The notes: generated from the letters alone by a model not told the origin. 64,000 nt of DNA from Merdicola sp905200315 (GCA_902461935.1 CABPZP010000001.1:62001-126000); one strand, 5' to 3'. Shown: positions 51,647-60,819, numbered from the stretch's first letter. Made by a program: numbers and translations.

Positions 51647-52879
51647 TTATATCTTTTTTAAGATTATACTTGCATTATGTCCTCCAAATCCTAATGAATT
51701 AGACATTGCATATTTTATTTCTACATTTCTTCCTCTGTTTGGTACTATATCTAAATCGCATTCTTCATCTGGAACTCTGTAATTTATTGTAGGTGGTACA
51801 AAGCTATCTTCTATGGCTTTTGCACATACAACCGCTTCTATTCCTCCTGCTGCACCTAATAAATGCCCTGTATTTCCTTTAGTTGAACTCATCATTACAT
51901 TTTTACTTGCTTCATTAAATGCTTTTTTTACTGCCATTGTTTCGCAACTATCATTTAAATGGGTAGAAGTTCCGTGTGCATTTATATATGTAATTTCTTC
52001 TGGCTTAATTTTTGCATCTTCAATAGCTCTTGTTATTGCTCTTGCAGCACCTTCTCCTTCTGGTGCTGGAGATGTTATATGATATGCATCTGATGTTGCA
52101 CCATAGCCAACTACTTCTGCATAAATTTTTGCTCCTCTTTTTTTAGCATGTTTATATTCTTCTAAAACTAAAATTCCTGCACCCTCGCCAATTACAAATC
52201 CATTTCTTTCTTTATCAAAAGGGATACTTGCTCTTGTTACATCTTCGGTTGTATTCAAGGCTTTAATATTTGTAAAACCTGCTACGCCACTCGGAGTAAT
52301 TGAAGCTTCTGAACCTCCTGCAAAAATAACATCTTCATATCCGTGTTTTATCATTCTATATGCCTCTCCTATTGAGTGAGTTCCACTACTACATGCTGTA
52401 ACTATTGAAATAGATTCCCCTTTTGCTCCTATTTCTATTGCAACATTTCCAGCTGCCATATTTACAATAGACATTGGAATATACATTGGAGATACTCTAT
52501 CTGGACCTTTTTCTAACATTATTTTATTTTCTTTTTCTATTGTTCCAAGTCCTCCAATTCCAGAACTTATTAAAACGCCAACTTTATTCATATCTGTATT
52601 TTCTTTTGTTATTTTAGAATCTTTCATTGCTTCTTTTGCAGCAATAATTGCAAATTGAGAATATTTATCTAATCTACGAGCACTTCTTCTATCAAAATAA
52701 TCCTCTGGATTATAATTTTTAACTTCACCTGCAATTTTCACTTTAAAATTTGATGTATCAAAATTCTTAATTTTATCAATTCCACATCTTCCAGATTTAA
52801 TTCCATCCCAAAATTCTTCAACATTATTTCCAATAGGAGTTATAGCTCCTAAACCTGTTATAACAACTCTTCTTTCCAT
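51647..52879 (-). CDS. fabF: 3-oxoacyl-ACP synthase II (FabF)
   Basis: 410 residues. The Cys-His-His triad is in VTACSSGTHSIGEAYR, NAHGTSTHLNDSCE and KGNTGHLLGAAGGIEAV. Condenses malonyl-ACP with acyl-ACP. Its ORF ends 16 bp before accB. Confidence 0.96.
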   Translation of the reverse strand: MERRVVITGLGAITPIGNNVEEFWDGIKSGRCGIDKIKNFDTSNFKVKIAGEVKNYNPEDYFDRRSARRLDKYSQFAIIAAKEAMKDSKITKENTDMNKVGVLISSGIGGLGTIEKENKIMLEKGPDRVSPMYIPMSIVNMAAGNVAIEIGAKGESISIVTACSSGTHSIGEAYRMIKHGYEDVIFAGGSEASITPSGVAGFTNIKALNTTEDVTRASIPFDKERNGFVIGEGAGILVLEEYKHAKKRGAKIYAEVVGYGATSDAYHITSPAPEGEGAARAITRAIEDAKIKPEEITYINAHGTSTHLNDSCETMAVKKAFNEASKNVMMSSTKGNTGHLLGAAGGIEAVVCAKAIEDSFVPPTINYRVPDEECDLDIVPNRGRNVEIKYAMSNSLGFGGHNASIILKKI

Positions 52880-52908
52880 TTCTCACAATCCTTTTATATT
52901 TTTATTAC

Positions 52909-52925
52909 GGGCAGTATGCCCCTAC
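52909..52925 (-). repeat. short GTAG repeat variant
   Basis: GGGCAGTATGCCCCTAC, the same GTAG head on a very short GGGCA/TGCCC stem, between fabG and fabF. Confidence 0.55.
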
Positions 52926-52928
52926 TTC

Positions 52929-53050
52929 AAAAACAAATCAAAAACAAGTAGTACTAGGCAAATTAACAATAAAATACCGGAGGCGTGCTTTTTGCACGTT
53001 GAGGATTTTTATTGTTAATTTAACGACGTAATACGAAGTTTTTCATTTGT
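52929..53050. repeat. long inverted repeat between fabG and fabF
   Basis: Outer arms AAAACAAATCAAAAAC.../...TTTTTCATTTGTTTT and inner arms CAAATTAACAATAAAAT / ATTTTTATTGTTAATTTA, with GGCGTGC-TTTTT-GCACGTT at the tip. No ORF; acpP, often found here, is absent. Confidence 0.65.
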
Positions 53051-53051
53051 T

Positions 53052-53792
53052 TTAAATAAGCATTCCGCCATCAACATTCAAAACCTGCCCCGTTATATAT
53101 GAATTTTCCTCACCTGCAAGGAAGTATACTGCTTTTGCTACTTCCTCTGGCATTCCTACTCTTTTTAATGGTATTTGATTATTAATACTTTCCTTTACCG
53201 CATCTGATAATCCATTTGTCATATCTGTTGCAATATAGCCTGGTGCTACACAATTTGCTAATATATTTCTACTTGCTAATTCTTTTGCAACACTTTTAGT
53301 AAAGCCTATTATTCCAGCTTTAGATGCTGCATAATTTGCTTGACCACTGTTCCCAGAAATTCCAACAACAGATGATATATTAACAATTTTTCCACTTTTC
53401 TTTTTCATCATATATGGTATGCAAGCTTTTGTAACATTGAAGGTTCCTTTTAAATTTACATTTATTACTGTATCAAAATCTTCTTCTTTCATTCGTAATA
53501 ACAAGCTATCTTTTGTTACACCAGCATTGTTTACTAGTACATCTATTTTTCCAAATTGATTTATTGCATCTTTTGCCATTTTTTCACATTCTTCATAAGA
53601 TGTTACATTTGTTTTTATAAATAAAACTTCTGCTCCAAATGCTTCAAATTCTTTTTTAAGTTCTTCAGTATTTGTTTTTTCTGATACATAATTTATAACT
53701 AAATTATAATTTTCCTTCGCAAATTTTTTTGCAATTTCTTTTCCTATTCCTCTTGAGCCACCAGTAATTATAGCTACTTTTTTTTCTTCCAT
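53052..53792 (-). CDS. fabG: 3-oxoacyl-ACP reductase FabG
   Basis: 246 residues, SDR fold. AIITGGSRGIGKEIAKKFAK, VNNAGVTKDSLLLRMKEEDF, then Ser in NISSVVGISGN and Tyr/Lys in ANYAASKAGIIGFTKSVA. Reduces 3-ketoacyl-ACP with NADPH. Good AGGAGG site. Confidence 0.95.
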   Translation of the reverse strand: MEEKKVAIITGGSRGIGKEIAKKFAKENYNLVINYVSEKTNTEELKKEFEAFGAEVLFIKTNVTSYEECEKMAKDAINQFGKIDVLVNNAGVTKDSLLLRMKEEDFDTVINVNLKGTFNVTKACIPYMMKKKSGKIVNISSVVGISGNSGQANYAASKAGIIGFTKSVAKELASRNILANCVAPGYIATDMTNGLSDAVKESINNQIPLKRVGMPEEVAKAVYFLAGEENSYITGQVLNVDGGMLI

Positions 53793-53848
53793 ACTTCCTC
53801 CTACTTTTTTTGCTTTTTACATTTTAATTGTTTTTTTATTTTTTTACA

Positions 53849-54844
53849 TTAGTCTGAATGGTCAGTTTTAAAAAAATCTATTGCTTGTTTTAATGTTTTT
53901 ACATCACATATATTAATTATTTTTGCATCTTTTACTTCTTTTTTTATAAATCCAGATAAAGATTTTCCAGGTCCAATTTCTACATATGTATCTATTCCAT
54001 TTTGTTCCATTAATCTTATTGTTTTATCAAATCTTACAGGACTTACTATATGATTTGATAATGTTTCAACCATATTATCTTTTTCAGAATAAAATGTACC
54101 GTCTATATTTTTTATTACTTTAGTTTTTTTACTTTCTTTGTTGAATGTAATTTTTTCTAACTCTTTTTTATATAATTCTTTTGCTTCTTCTAATTCACTT
54201 GTATGAAATGGTCCACTTGTTTTTAGTAATACAACTTTTTTGGCTCCTTTGTTTTTTAATATTTCACACGCCTCTTCTACAGCTTCTTTCTCTCCAGATA
54301 TAACTGTTTGATTTTGATAATTATAATTAGATGGAACAACAAATTTATTTTGTTTTCTTATTTCCATACATATATCTTCAATATTTTTTGAATTTAACCC
54401 AATTACTGCAGCCATTAAATATTCCTTTTTTGGTAATTTATTTTGCATTAAATAGCCTCTTTCTTTTAAGAGTTTTATTCCATCTTCAAAATTAATAAAT
54501 CCACCGTAAATTAATGCAGGATATTCTCCTAAGCTTAGTCCACAAGCTATTTGAGCATTTATATCTTCTCTTTTTAATATTTCTAAAATTGCCAAACTTA
54601 ATGTAGCTATTGCAAGTTGTGTATTTTCTGTTTTTATTAAATCTTCTCCTATTTCTTCTGTTTCAGTATATTCACCTGTATATTCTTTTCTAATTCCATT
54701 AAAACATAAAGTTGCAATGTCAATTTTAGAAAATTCTGAAGCCTTTATAAAAACATTTCTTACTTCTTCATAATCATCATATAAATCTTTACCCATTCCA
54801 ACTTTTTGAGCACCTTGCCCAGGAAACAAAAATGCAATTTTCAT
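53849..54844 (-). CDS. fabD: malonyl-CoA:ACP transacylase FabD
   Basis: 331 residues. FLFPGQGAQKVGMGKDLYDD, active-site Ser in ACGLSLGEYPALIYGG and His in TSGPFHTSELEEA. Transfers malonyl to the carrier protein. Its ATG directly follows the stop of the birA-like gene. Confidence 0.95.
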   Translation of the reverse strand: MKIAFLFPGQGAQKVGMGKDLYDDYEEVRNVFIKASEFSKIDIATLCFNGIRKEYTGEYTETEEIGEDLIKTENTQLAIATLSLAILEILKREDINAQIACGLSLGEYPALIYGGFINFEDGIKLLKERGYLMQNKLPKKEYLMAAVIGLNSKNIEDICMEIRKQNKFVVPSNYNYQNQTVISGEKEAVEEACEILKNKGAKKVVLLKTSGPFHTSELEEAKELYKKELEKITFNKESKKTKVIKNIDGTFYSEKDNMVETLSNHIVSPVRFDKTIRLMEQNGIDTYVEIGPGKSLSGFIKKEVKDAKIINICDVKTLKQAIDFFKTDHSD

Positions 54845-55411
54845 TTAAACTCCTCCTAAAATTCTTTCAAATCTGTTACAAAATTCAGCAATAAAATCAA
54901 AATTATCAACCTCAATATTAAATTCATTTTTTATAGATGTAGCAACGTTTTTTATTTCTTTATTAAATTTTGTTTTATTTGTATTAATTCCAATTCCTAC
55001 AACTAAATACTTAACAATTTCTCCACTCATTTTACTTTCTGTTAAAATTCCACCTATTTTTTTGCTATTATAAACAATGTCATTTGGCTCTTTTATTGAA
55101 AGTTCTATATTATATTTTTCTTTAAATATTTCTAATATAATTTTTGCAATTTCTATTGTAATTCCATCTAATTTTTTTATATTACAATTTGTTTCTATAT
55201 ACATTGAAAAAGCTATACTTCCACCTTCATCTGTGTACCACTTTCTTCCATGAGTGCCATTTCCGTTTGTTTGTAAATTTGCTATTACTGTTTCTCCATT
55301 TTCAATTTTTGAATTTATTCTTCTATATATTTCACTTTGGGTTGAATCTATTGTTTCAAAGTATTCGCATTTTCTTGCTAAATATTTAGTTTGTAAATTT
55401 TTTAATTTCAT
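54845..55411 (-). CDS. birA: biotin--protein ligase, short form
   Basis: 188 residues. FETIDSTQSEIYRRI, GNGTHGRKWYTDEGGSIAFS, KEPNDIVYNSKKIGGILTES and VVGIGINTNKTKF are biotin ligase motifs. It lacks an N-terminal DNA-binding domain and most of the usual C-terminal SH3-like domain. Attaches biotin to AccB using ATP. Overlaps the upstream acyl-activating gene by 26 bp, so the AccB-modifying enzyme is made from the same mRNA. Confidence 0.88.
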   Translation of the reverse strand: MKLKNLQTKYLARKCEYFETIDSTQSEIYRRINSKIENGETVIANLQTNGNGTHGRKWYTDEGGSIAFSMYIETNCNIKKLDGITIEIAKIILEIFKEKYNIELSIKEPNDIVYNSKKIGGILTESKMSGEIVKYLVVGIGINTNKTKFNKEIKNVATSIKNEFNIEVDNFDFIAEFCNRFERILGGV

Positions 55412-57098
55412 CTAAATTTGCCTGCCTTTTTATTTTATTTGTTGTTGTTTTTATTAAAGGTTTTGTTGTTATTTTTATTCCTCTTATTGCCTTATATTGT
55501 GGCATTAATTTATTTAATTCTTTTATTTTTCCGCTTATTGCTTTATAAATTTCTTCTTCATTTTCTACCTTATATGCATTTTTTACAGTTTCCTCGTCAT
55601 ATACAATTAATGCATTTATTTTTATATCATTTTTATCTTCTGATATTTGCTTTCCATATATAAAAGATTCTTCTACTCCCTCAATTTTATTTATTAATCC
55701 TTCCATTTCTTCTGGAAAGATATTTTTTCCATTTTTTAAAACAATAACACTCTTTTTTCTTCCAGAAATAAATATAAATCCATCTTCATCTATTCTTGCT
55801 AAATCTCCTGTATAGAACCAACCATCTATTACCGCTTCATTTGTAGCTTTTTTATTTTTATAATATTCAAGCATTATACTTGGTCCTTTTACTATTAATT
55901 CGCCTGTTCCTTCTCTATTTGGATTTATAATTTTCGCTTCTACACTTGGAACTGTTTTTCCTATTGAACCAACTTTGTAATTTTCCTTTGTACCTATTGC
56001 AACTACTGGAGAAGTTTCTGTTAAACCATACCCCTGAACTAAATTAAATCCTAAATTTCTAAATTTTTGCTCTATTTCTGCATCTAAACTTGCCGCTCCA
56101 CTTATAAATAGCTTTATATTTCCACCAAATAGTTTGTGTATTTTATCAAATGCTTTTCTTTTTTCTTCCATACTTGCATTTTTTAATAATTCTTCTTTTT
56201 CAAGAATTTCTTCAAGCTTACCATTCTCACTAAGGTGTTTTCTTATTATTTTAAATAATCGTTCATATATTGCAGGAACACAAGCCATTACAGATACTTT
56301 ATATTCTTTTAAATTCTCTGGTATGTGTCTTATTCCATCACAAAATACAGTTTTCGCTCCAACATATAGTGAAAATAAAAATCCTACAGTGCATTCAAAA
56401 ACATGATGCAATGGTAAAAAAGATAAAAATACATCACTTGAATTAACATCTAAAACTTCTGCAATGTCCATTAAATTTGTGCATATATTTTTATGTGATA
56501 ATGCAACAATTTTAGACTTAGATGTTGTTCCAGAAGTAAATAGCATTATGCTCATTTTTTCGTTATCTATTTTTGCATTTATAAATTCTTTATTTCCATC
56601 TTTTAATAGTTCTTTTCCACTTTTTATTAACTCTTTTTGCGAATAATTTCCATTTGAATGTTTTTCTAAATCCATTGATATTAAATGTTTTAATTTTCCA
56701 ACGCCCTCTGCTTTTATTTTTTCTAAAGTAGCTTCATACTTTGCAGAATAAAAAATAGCTTCAACTTCTGACCTTTCAATTACATCTCTTAGTTCATTTT
56801 CTGGTAAAGACTTATCAAAAGGAACTACAACACCTGTACCACAAACAACAGCTAAATAAGCAAGTTCCCACTCTAATCTATTTTCACCAATTACTGCAAT
56901 TCTTTTATCTTTAAGACCTAAATTTATTAGTGCAGTTCCCAAAGCATTTATACTTTCTCTAATTTCCGCATGTGTATATGTAATATATTTTTCTTTATCT
57001 ATTTTTATTTTATATGCTTGTTTATCTCCATATAATTTACCAGACTTCTCAAGCATTTCTTTTAAATTTTCTATTTTTACATTATTATTTTTATACAT
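55386..57098 (-). CDS. AMP-forming acyl-CoA/acyl-ACP synthetase
   Basis: 570 residues, adenylate-forming superfamily. ATP motif MLFTSGTTSKSKIVALSH, core VQGYGLTETSPVV and the hinge region GWFYTGDLARIDEDGFIFIS, with GRKKSVIVLKNGKNIFPEE and the catalytic Lys in TKPLIKTTTNKIKRQ. It is the first gene of the fatty acid operon and may activate exogenous or recycled fatty acids for it. TTGGAGGTTTTT fits the ATG at 57098. Confidence 0.9.
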   Translation of the reverse strand: MYKNNNVKIENLKEMLEKSGKLYGDKQAYKIKIDKEKYITYTHAEIRESINALGTALINLGLKDKRIAVIGENRLEWELAYLAVVCGTGVVVPFDKSLPENELRDVIERSEVEAIFYSAKYEATLEKIKAEGVGKLKHLISMDLEKHSNGNYSQKELIKSGKELLKDGNKEFINAKIDNEKMSIMLFTSGTTSKSKIVALSHKNICTNLMDIAEVLDVNSSDVFLSFLPLHHVFECTVGFLFSLYVGAKTVFCDGIRHIPENLKEYKVSVMACVPAIYERLFKIIRKHLSENGKLEEILEKEELLKNASMEEKRKAFDKIHKLFGGNIKLFISGAASLDAEIEQKFRNLGFNLVQGYGLTETSPVVAIGTKENYKVGSIGKTVPSVEAKIINPNREGTGELIVKGPSIMLEYYKNKKATNEAVIDGWFYTGDLARIDEDGFIFISGRKKSVIVLKNGKNIFPEEMEGLINKIEGVEESFIYGKQISEDKNDIKINALIVYDEETVKNAYKVENEEEIYKAISGKIKELNKLMPQYKAIRGIKITTKPLIKTTTNKIKRQANLDEIKKFTN

Positions 57099-57144
57099 AA
57101 AAACCTCCAACAGAAAATTTTATACCATAATTTGAGGCAAAAAA

Positions 57145-57172
57145 AAATTAAACTGACCTGTCAGTTTAATTT
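57145..57172. promoter_or_regulatory. 13-bp perfect palindrome upstream of the fatty acid operon
   Basis: AAATTAAACTGAC-CT-GTCAGTTTAATTT, 47-74 bases before the start codon and overlapping the expected -35 of a TATAAA at 57119-57124. It has A/T-runs on both sides, so it may instead be the terminator of the gene ending at 57430. The rest of 57173-57429 shows only a CTAG-rich hairpin. Confidence 0.5.
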
Positions 57173-57429
57173 TTTTTATTATTATCTTAATTTTCTATTT
57201 TTTTAAGATAAAAAGGAAATTATTAAAAATAAGAGACTGCTGAAAAACTATTTTTTAAGTTCTTCTAGCTAGTTTTACTAGCATTTGTAAAGTATTTTAT
57301 CATACCTTTATATAAGTTACTAGTATTAGAGGTACTTTTATAATATAATTATTATTAGATTTTCGTATTTTACTTAATATATCTCACGCATCTTTATAAA
57401 ATTAACAGGTATCTCGCTGTATTTCTATT

Positions 57430-58761
57430 CTAAATTGTAATATATTTTTGATTTTTGCTTTTTGGTTTATCTGGAATAGTCATTTTCAATTTATTCTGTT
57501 TCAATAATTGATTTATATATTTATTTTTAAATTTATATACATCTTTGTAGCCAAAATATTTTGTTATTTCCTTCAACGATTTTTCTACTCTGCACAATTT
57601 TAAAATTTCTTCTTCACTTACTGCCAACTTACCGCCTAACTTACTGCCTTTTATCTTAGCAGTATCATCATATTCAAAAGGATTTTCTTTATATTTAAAA
57701 GAAACTCTTAAAAAATGTTCCATAAATTTAAAGCAACTTTTATCGTAAGCATCTAATATTCTTAATACTCCAGAACCTATATTTTCAATTAAATCCACAT
57801 CCTTAAACACTCTAATAAGTTCTTTATTTCTTGGAGCAGTAACACCTTCTAAAAATTCTTCTTGTGATAAACCTTGTGGTAATCCTCCTCCTGATGTAAT
57901 TTCAATTCTATCAGAATAAAGTTCAATTATTGGTGTTGTAGTTAAAGTGTAATCACTATGTACCATTGCATTTATAATGGCTTCTTTTAATGCTTTACTG
58001 TCTATCATTTCTACTTCTTTTCTACCATTATATTCAATTTTTGCATAAACAGTATTTTCCGCTGTAAGCCTATCTAAAATTCTCTGGGTAGCAGTTATTA
58101 AACAACAATAACCATATTCTTGGTTTTCTATTAATTCCATTTTATTTGTTCCTAAATATTTAACAAGTTTTATTGATATATTATTTTCATCAGCAAGTAA
58201 ATAAGCATTATAGTTATATTTTCCTTCATCAGTTAGTAAGTTTAAGTTTCTAGCAAAATTATCATTTAGAATCATTCCATTCCCTTCATAATGAATTTTC
58301 AACTGTCTAAATGTTAAATCTTGTCTAGGAGATTCTATTTCTTTTAAAGAATTTTTTATTCGTCTAGCAAACATTTCTTCAATCATTCTCTCGGTCATTC
58401 TTTCTTTACTACTACCAATTCTAATATAACATCCTTCAGTCGTTCTTCCTTTTTTTCTTAAATAATATGGTTTTTCCGTTCCACTTGAAATAACAATTTT
58501 TATTACCTCTTTGTCATCTATTGTTTCCACAATTACATCAAACAATCCTAAGGTTGAAGGTTGTATATTATTTTTTATTCTATCTTTAATTTGTAACTGT
58601 GTTAAATCTATATCTTGAATGCCAGCAACTTGTCCATTTTTATTTATTCCAACATAAATTATTCCACCTTCCTTATAATTAAGAAATGCAATAACCTCTT
58701 GTTCGAAATCTTCATTTAACTGTTCTTTATTTTCAATTCTGTTTGTTTCTATGTTTTTCAT
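57430..58761 (-). CDS. AlbA_2 (Schlafen-type) / HATPase protein
   Basis: About 443 residues. N-terminal AlbA_2 domain: EQEVIAFLNYKEGGIIYVGI, then IGSSKERMTERMIEEMFARR. The C-terminal half is a GHKL-type ATPase with the N-box ALKEAIINAMVHSDY and G-box VDLIENIGSGVLRI, and a final winged helix. Common in conflict and regulatory loci. A GGAG site fits the ATG at 58761; another in-frame ATG at 58776 overlaps the upstream gene. Translated together with the HEPN gene. Confidence 0.85.
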   Translation of the reverse strand: MKNIETNRIENKEQLNEDFEQEVIAFLNYKEGGIIYVGINKNGQVAGIQDIDLTQLQIKDRIKNNIQPSTLGLFDVIVETIDDKEVIKIVISSGTEKPYYLRKKGRTTEGCYIRIGSSKERMTERMIEEMFARRIKNSLKEIESPRQDLTFRQLKIHYEGNGMILNDNFARNLNLLTDEGKYNYNAYLLADENNISIKLVKYLGTNKMELIENQEYGYCCLITATQRILDRLTAENTVYAKIEYNGRKEVEMIDSKALKEAIINAMVHSDYTLTTTPIIELYSDRIEITSGGGLPQGLSQEEFLEGVTAPRNKELIRVFKDVDLIENIGSGVLRILDAYDKSCFKFMEHFLRVSFKYKENPFEYDDTAKIKGSKLGGKLAVSEEEILKLCRVEKSLKEITKYFGYKDVYKFKNKYINQLLKQNKLKMTIPDKPKSKNQKYITI

Positions 58762-58765
58762 ATAA

Positions 58766-59518
58766 TCACGCTCCATTTTTCAATTCTATATTTTCTTCAA
58801 TATCTTTTATACATTTCTTAAGGTTATCTATTTCTATATTTTGATTAATATCGTTTAACATACTTGTTCTAAACAATAACTTAATCTTTAATAGCATATA
58901 CAAATTACTATCTCCATAAAATCGTTTTTTCTTTTTATCTAAATGTGCAAAATAATTTCTATGATTAGTAAGTTTTGTATATATTTTTAGTCCTTGTCTA
59001 TCTTTACTAGTAAATATAATCTTTCCATCATTAGAATTTAGATATTCTTTCATTATGTCTTTAAAATCCTTTTCTTTCATTTTAGTTTTTCCAAACTTAT
59101 CCCTAATAGTCTTTTTTAAAGTGGATTTATGAATACATTTATAATATCCCTCCATACAATTTGTAACAGTGCTTAATGCAATTTCTATAAAATATTTTAC
59201 AGAAAATACATTCATAAATGTATCATAAATATTATGAGTATTTTTTCTTAATTGTAGCCAATTTTTATAGATTTGTTTAATTTCTTTTTTATTTATTTTT
59301 CCTAATACACAACTATAACTATTATAATTATTAATACCTGCATATTTACTAGAAAATGGATAATAATATTCGCATACATTTTCAAAATTAAATAACATTA
59401 TCTTTTTAATTTCTAAATAATAACCCAAATTAAGTATTATAAACTCATAAAATTGTAAAAATTTATGTATAAATTTTTCCGTTTTAATTTTATTAACTCT
59501 ATTCTGTAATTTTTTCAA
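58766..59518 (-). CDS. HEPN-domain protein (ApeA-like C-terminal region)
   Basis: 250 residues. The C-terminal half is helical and contains LTNHRNYFAHLDKKKKRF, with the Rx4H of HEPN RNases, preceded by IALSTVTNCMEGYYKCIHKS and TLKKTIRDKFGKT, in the order of the HEPN_Apea domain. ApeA is an anti-phage protein of about twice this size, so the N-terminal domain is missing or replaced. First gene of a pair with the AlbA_2/HATPase protein; stop and next start almost touch. Defence is inferred. Confidence 0.65.
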   Translation of the reverse strand: MKKLQNRVNKIKTEKFIHKFLQFYEFIILNLGYYLEIKKIMLFNFENVCEYYYPFSSKYAGINNYNSYSCVLGKINKKEIKQIYKNWLQLRKNTHNIYDTFMNVFSVKYFIEIALSTVTNCMEGYYKCIHKSTLKKTIRDKFGKTKMKEKDFKDIMKEYLNSNDGKIIFTSKDRQGLKIYTKLTNHRNYFAHLDKKKKRFYGDSNLYMLLKIKLLFRTSMLNDINQNIEIDNLKKCIKDIEENIELKNGA

Positions 59519-59572
59519 TTTTCAAAATTGTTATTATAATATAACATATAGTAAAAAAATGTCAATAATGGA

Positions 59573-59649
59573 ATTAAAAAAGGCTTCGCCACGCGGGTCG
59601 TCGGGGACGCCGACCCCTACATCAAAAACAGAAATTTCTTATAATATAA
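59573..59649 (-). repeat. composite GTAG repeat (second copy)
   Basis: GGCTTCGCC hairpin, GGGTCGTCGGGGACGCCGAC, CCCTACATCAAAAA and CAGAAATTTCTTATAATA, matching 32881-32954 with few changes. It ends against the tRNA-Gln terminator. Confidence 0.8.
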
Positions 59650-59651
59650 AA

Positions 59652-59685
59652 AAGCAATTACCTTATATTTAAAGTAATTGCTTTT
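59652..59685 (-). terminator. terminator of tRNA-Gln
   Basis: AAGCAATTAC, 12-base loop, GTAATTGCTTTTT, beginning one base after the tRNA CCA end on the minus strand. Confidence 0.75.
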
Positions 59686-59760
59686 TGGCTGGGGTAGTAG
59701 GATTCGAACCTACGCATGTCGGAGTCAGAGTCCGATGCCTTACCGCTTGGCGATACCCCA
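59686..59760 (-). tRNA. tRNA-Gln (anticodon CTG)
   Basis: Acceptor TGGGGTA/TACCCCA, anticodon loop CTCTGAC, D-arm GCCAAGCGGTAAGGC, encoded CCA. Confidence 0.93.
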
Positions 59761-59765
59761 ATATG

Positions 59766-59797
59766 ATTATGAGTCGTCGCAAGTGACGACTCATAAT
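59766..59797. terminator. hairpin after the GGGtGRT gene
   Basis: ATTATGAGTCGTC and GACGACTCATAAT, 13-bp perfect stem, 6-base loop. Confidence 0.55.
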
Positions 59798-59799
59798 TT

Positions 59800-60801
59800 T
59801 TATTTCATTGCTTCTTCTACTGCTACAGCTACTGCAACTGATGCTCCAACCATAGGGTTATTTCCCATTCCGATTAGTCCCATCATTTCTACGTGTGCTG
59901 GTACTGATGAACTTCCTGCAAATTGTGCATCTGAGTGCATTCTTCCCATTGTGTCTGTCATTCCATATGAAGCTGGTCCCGCTGCCATATTGTCTGGGTG
60001 TAATGTTCTTCCTGTTCCACCACCACTAGCTACTGAGAAGTATTTTTTACCTGCTTCTATTCTTTCTTTTTTGTATGTTCCTGCTACTGGGTGTTGGAAT
60101 CTTGTAGGGTTTGTTGAGTTTCCTGTGATTGATACGTCAACATCTTCCATCCACATTATTGCTACACCTTCTCTAACGTCGTTAGCTCCATAGCATCTAA
60201 CTTGACTTCTTTCTCCTTCTGAATATTTTATTTCTTCTACAATGTTTACTTTTCCTGTAAAGAAGTCGAAGTCTGTTTTTACATATGTAAATCCGTTTAT
60301 TCTTGATATTACTTGTGCTGCATCTTTTCCAAGTCCATTTAAGATTACTCTTAATGGTTCTTTTCTAACTTTGTTAGCTGATTTTGCTATACCAATAGCT
60401 CCTTCAGCTGCTGCAAAGCTTTCATGTCCTGCTAAGAATGCAAAGCATTTTGTATCTTCAGATAATAACATTGATGCTAAGTTTCCATGTCCTAATCCAA
60501 CTTTTCTATCATCTGCAACTGAACCTGGTATACAGAATGCTTGTAATCCCTCTCCTATTGCTTTTGCTGCGTCAGCTGCTTTTGTGCAACCTTTTTTTAT
60601 TGCAATAGCTGCACCTAGAGTATATGCCCAAGCTGCATTTTCAAAACAAATTGGTTGAACTCCTTTTACTATTTCATATGGATTAAATCCTTTATCTGTG
60701 CATATTTTTAATGCATCTTCAAAATCTTTAATTCCGTATTTTTCCATTACTGGTTTAATTTGATCTATTCTTCTTTCATAACTTTCAAATGTTACTGCCA
60801 T
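59800..60801 (-). CDS. GGGtGRT family protein
   Basis: 333 residues. The signature FSVASGGGTGRTLHPDNMAA is present, with PICFENAAWAYTLGAAIAIK, CFAFLAGHESFAAAEGAIGI and a Gly/Ala-rich end (VGASVAVAVAVEEAM). Function unknown. Family members usually stand next to a NifU-like scaffold gene; here that gene is at 61736-62434, separated by the MNT/HEPN pair. Confidence 0.88.
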   Translation of the reverse strand: MAVTFESYERRIDQIKPVMEKYGIKDFEDALKICTDKGFNPYEIVKGVQPICFENAAWAYTLGAAIAIKKGCTKAADAAKAIGEGLQAFCIPGSVADDRKVGLGHGNLASMLLSEDTKCFAFLAGHESFAAAEGAIGIAKSANKVRKEPLRVILNGLGKDAAQVISRINGFTYVKTDFDFFTGKVNIVEEIKYSEGERSQVRCYGANDVREGVAIMWMEDVDVSITGNSTNPTRFQHPVAGTYKKERIEAGKKYFSVASGGGTGRTLHPDNMAAGPASYGMTDTMGRMHSDAQFAGSSSVPAHVEMMGLIGMGNNPMVGASVAVAVAVEEAMK

Positions 60802-60819
60802 TTTTATTCCTCCTTATTT

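Noticed and set aside
57173..57429. Possible short peptide genes in the CTAG-rich stretch
   Set aside because: Only very short frames without ribosome sites; nothing supportable.
59678..60193. 171-residue plus-strand ORF over tRNA-Gln and the GGGtGRT gene
   Set aside because: Covers a clear tRNA and is antisense to a well-supported gene; its translation mirrors the conserved Gly/Ala-rich codons.
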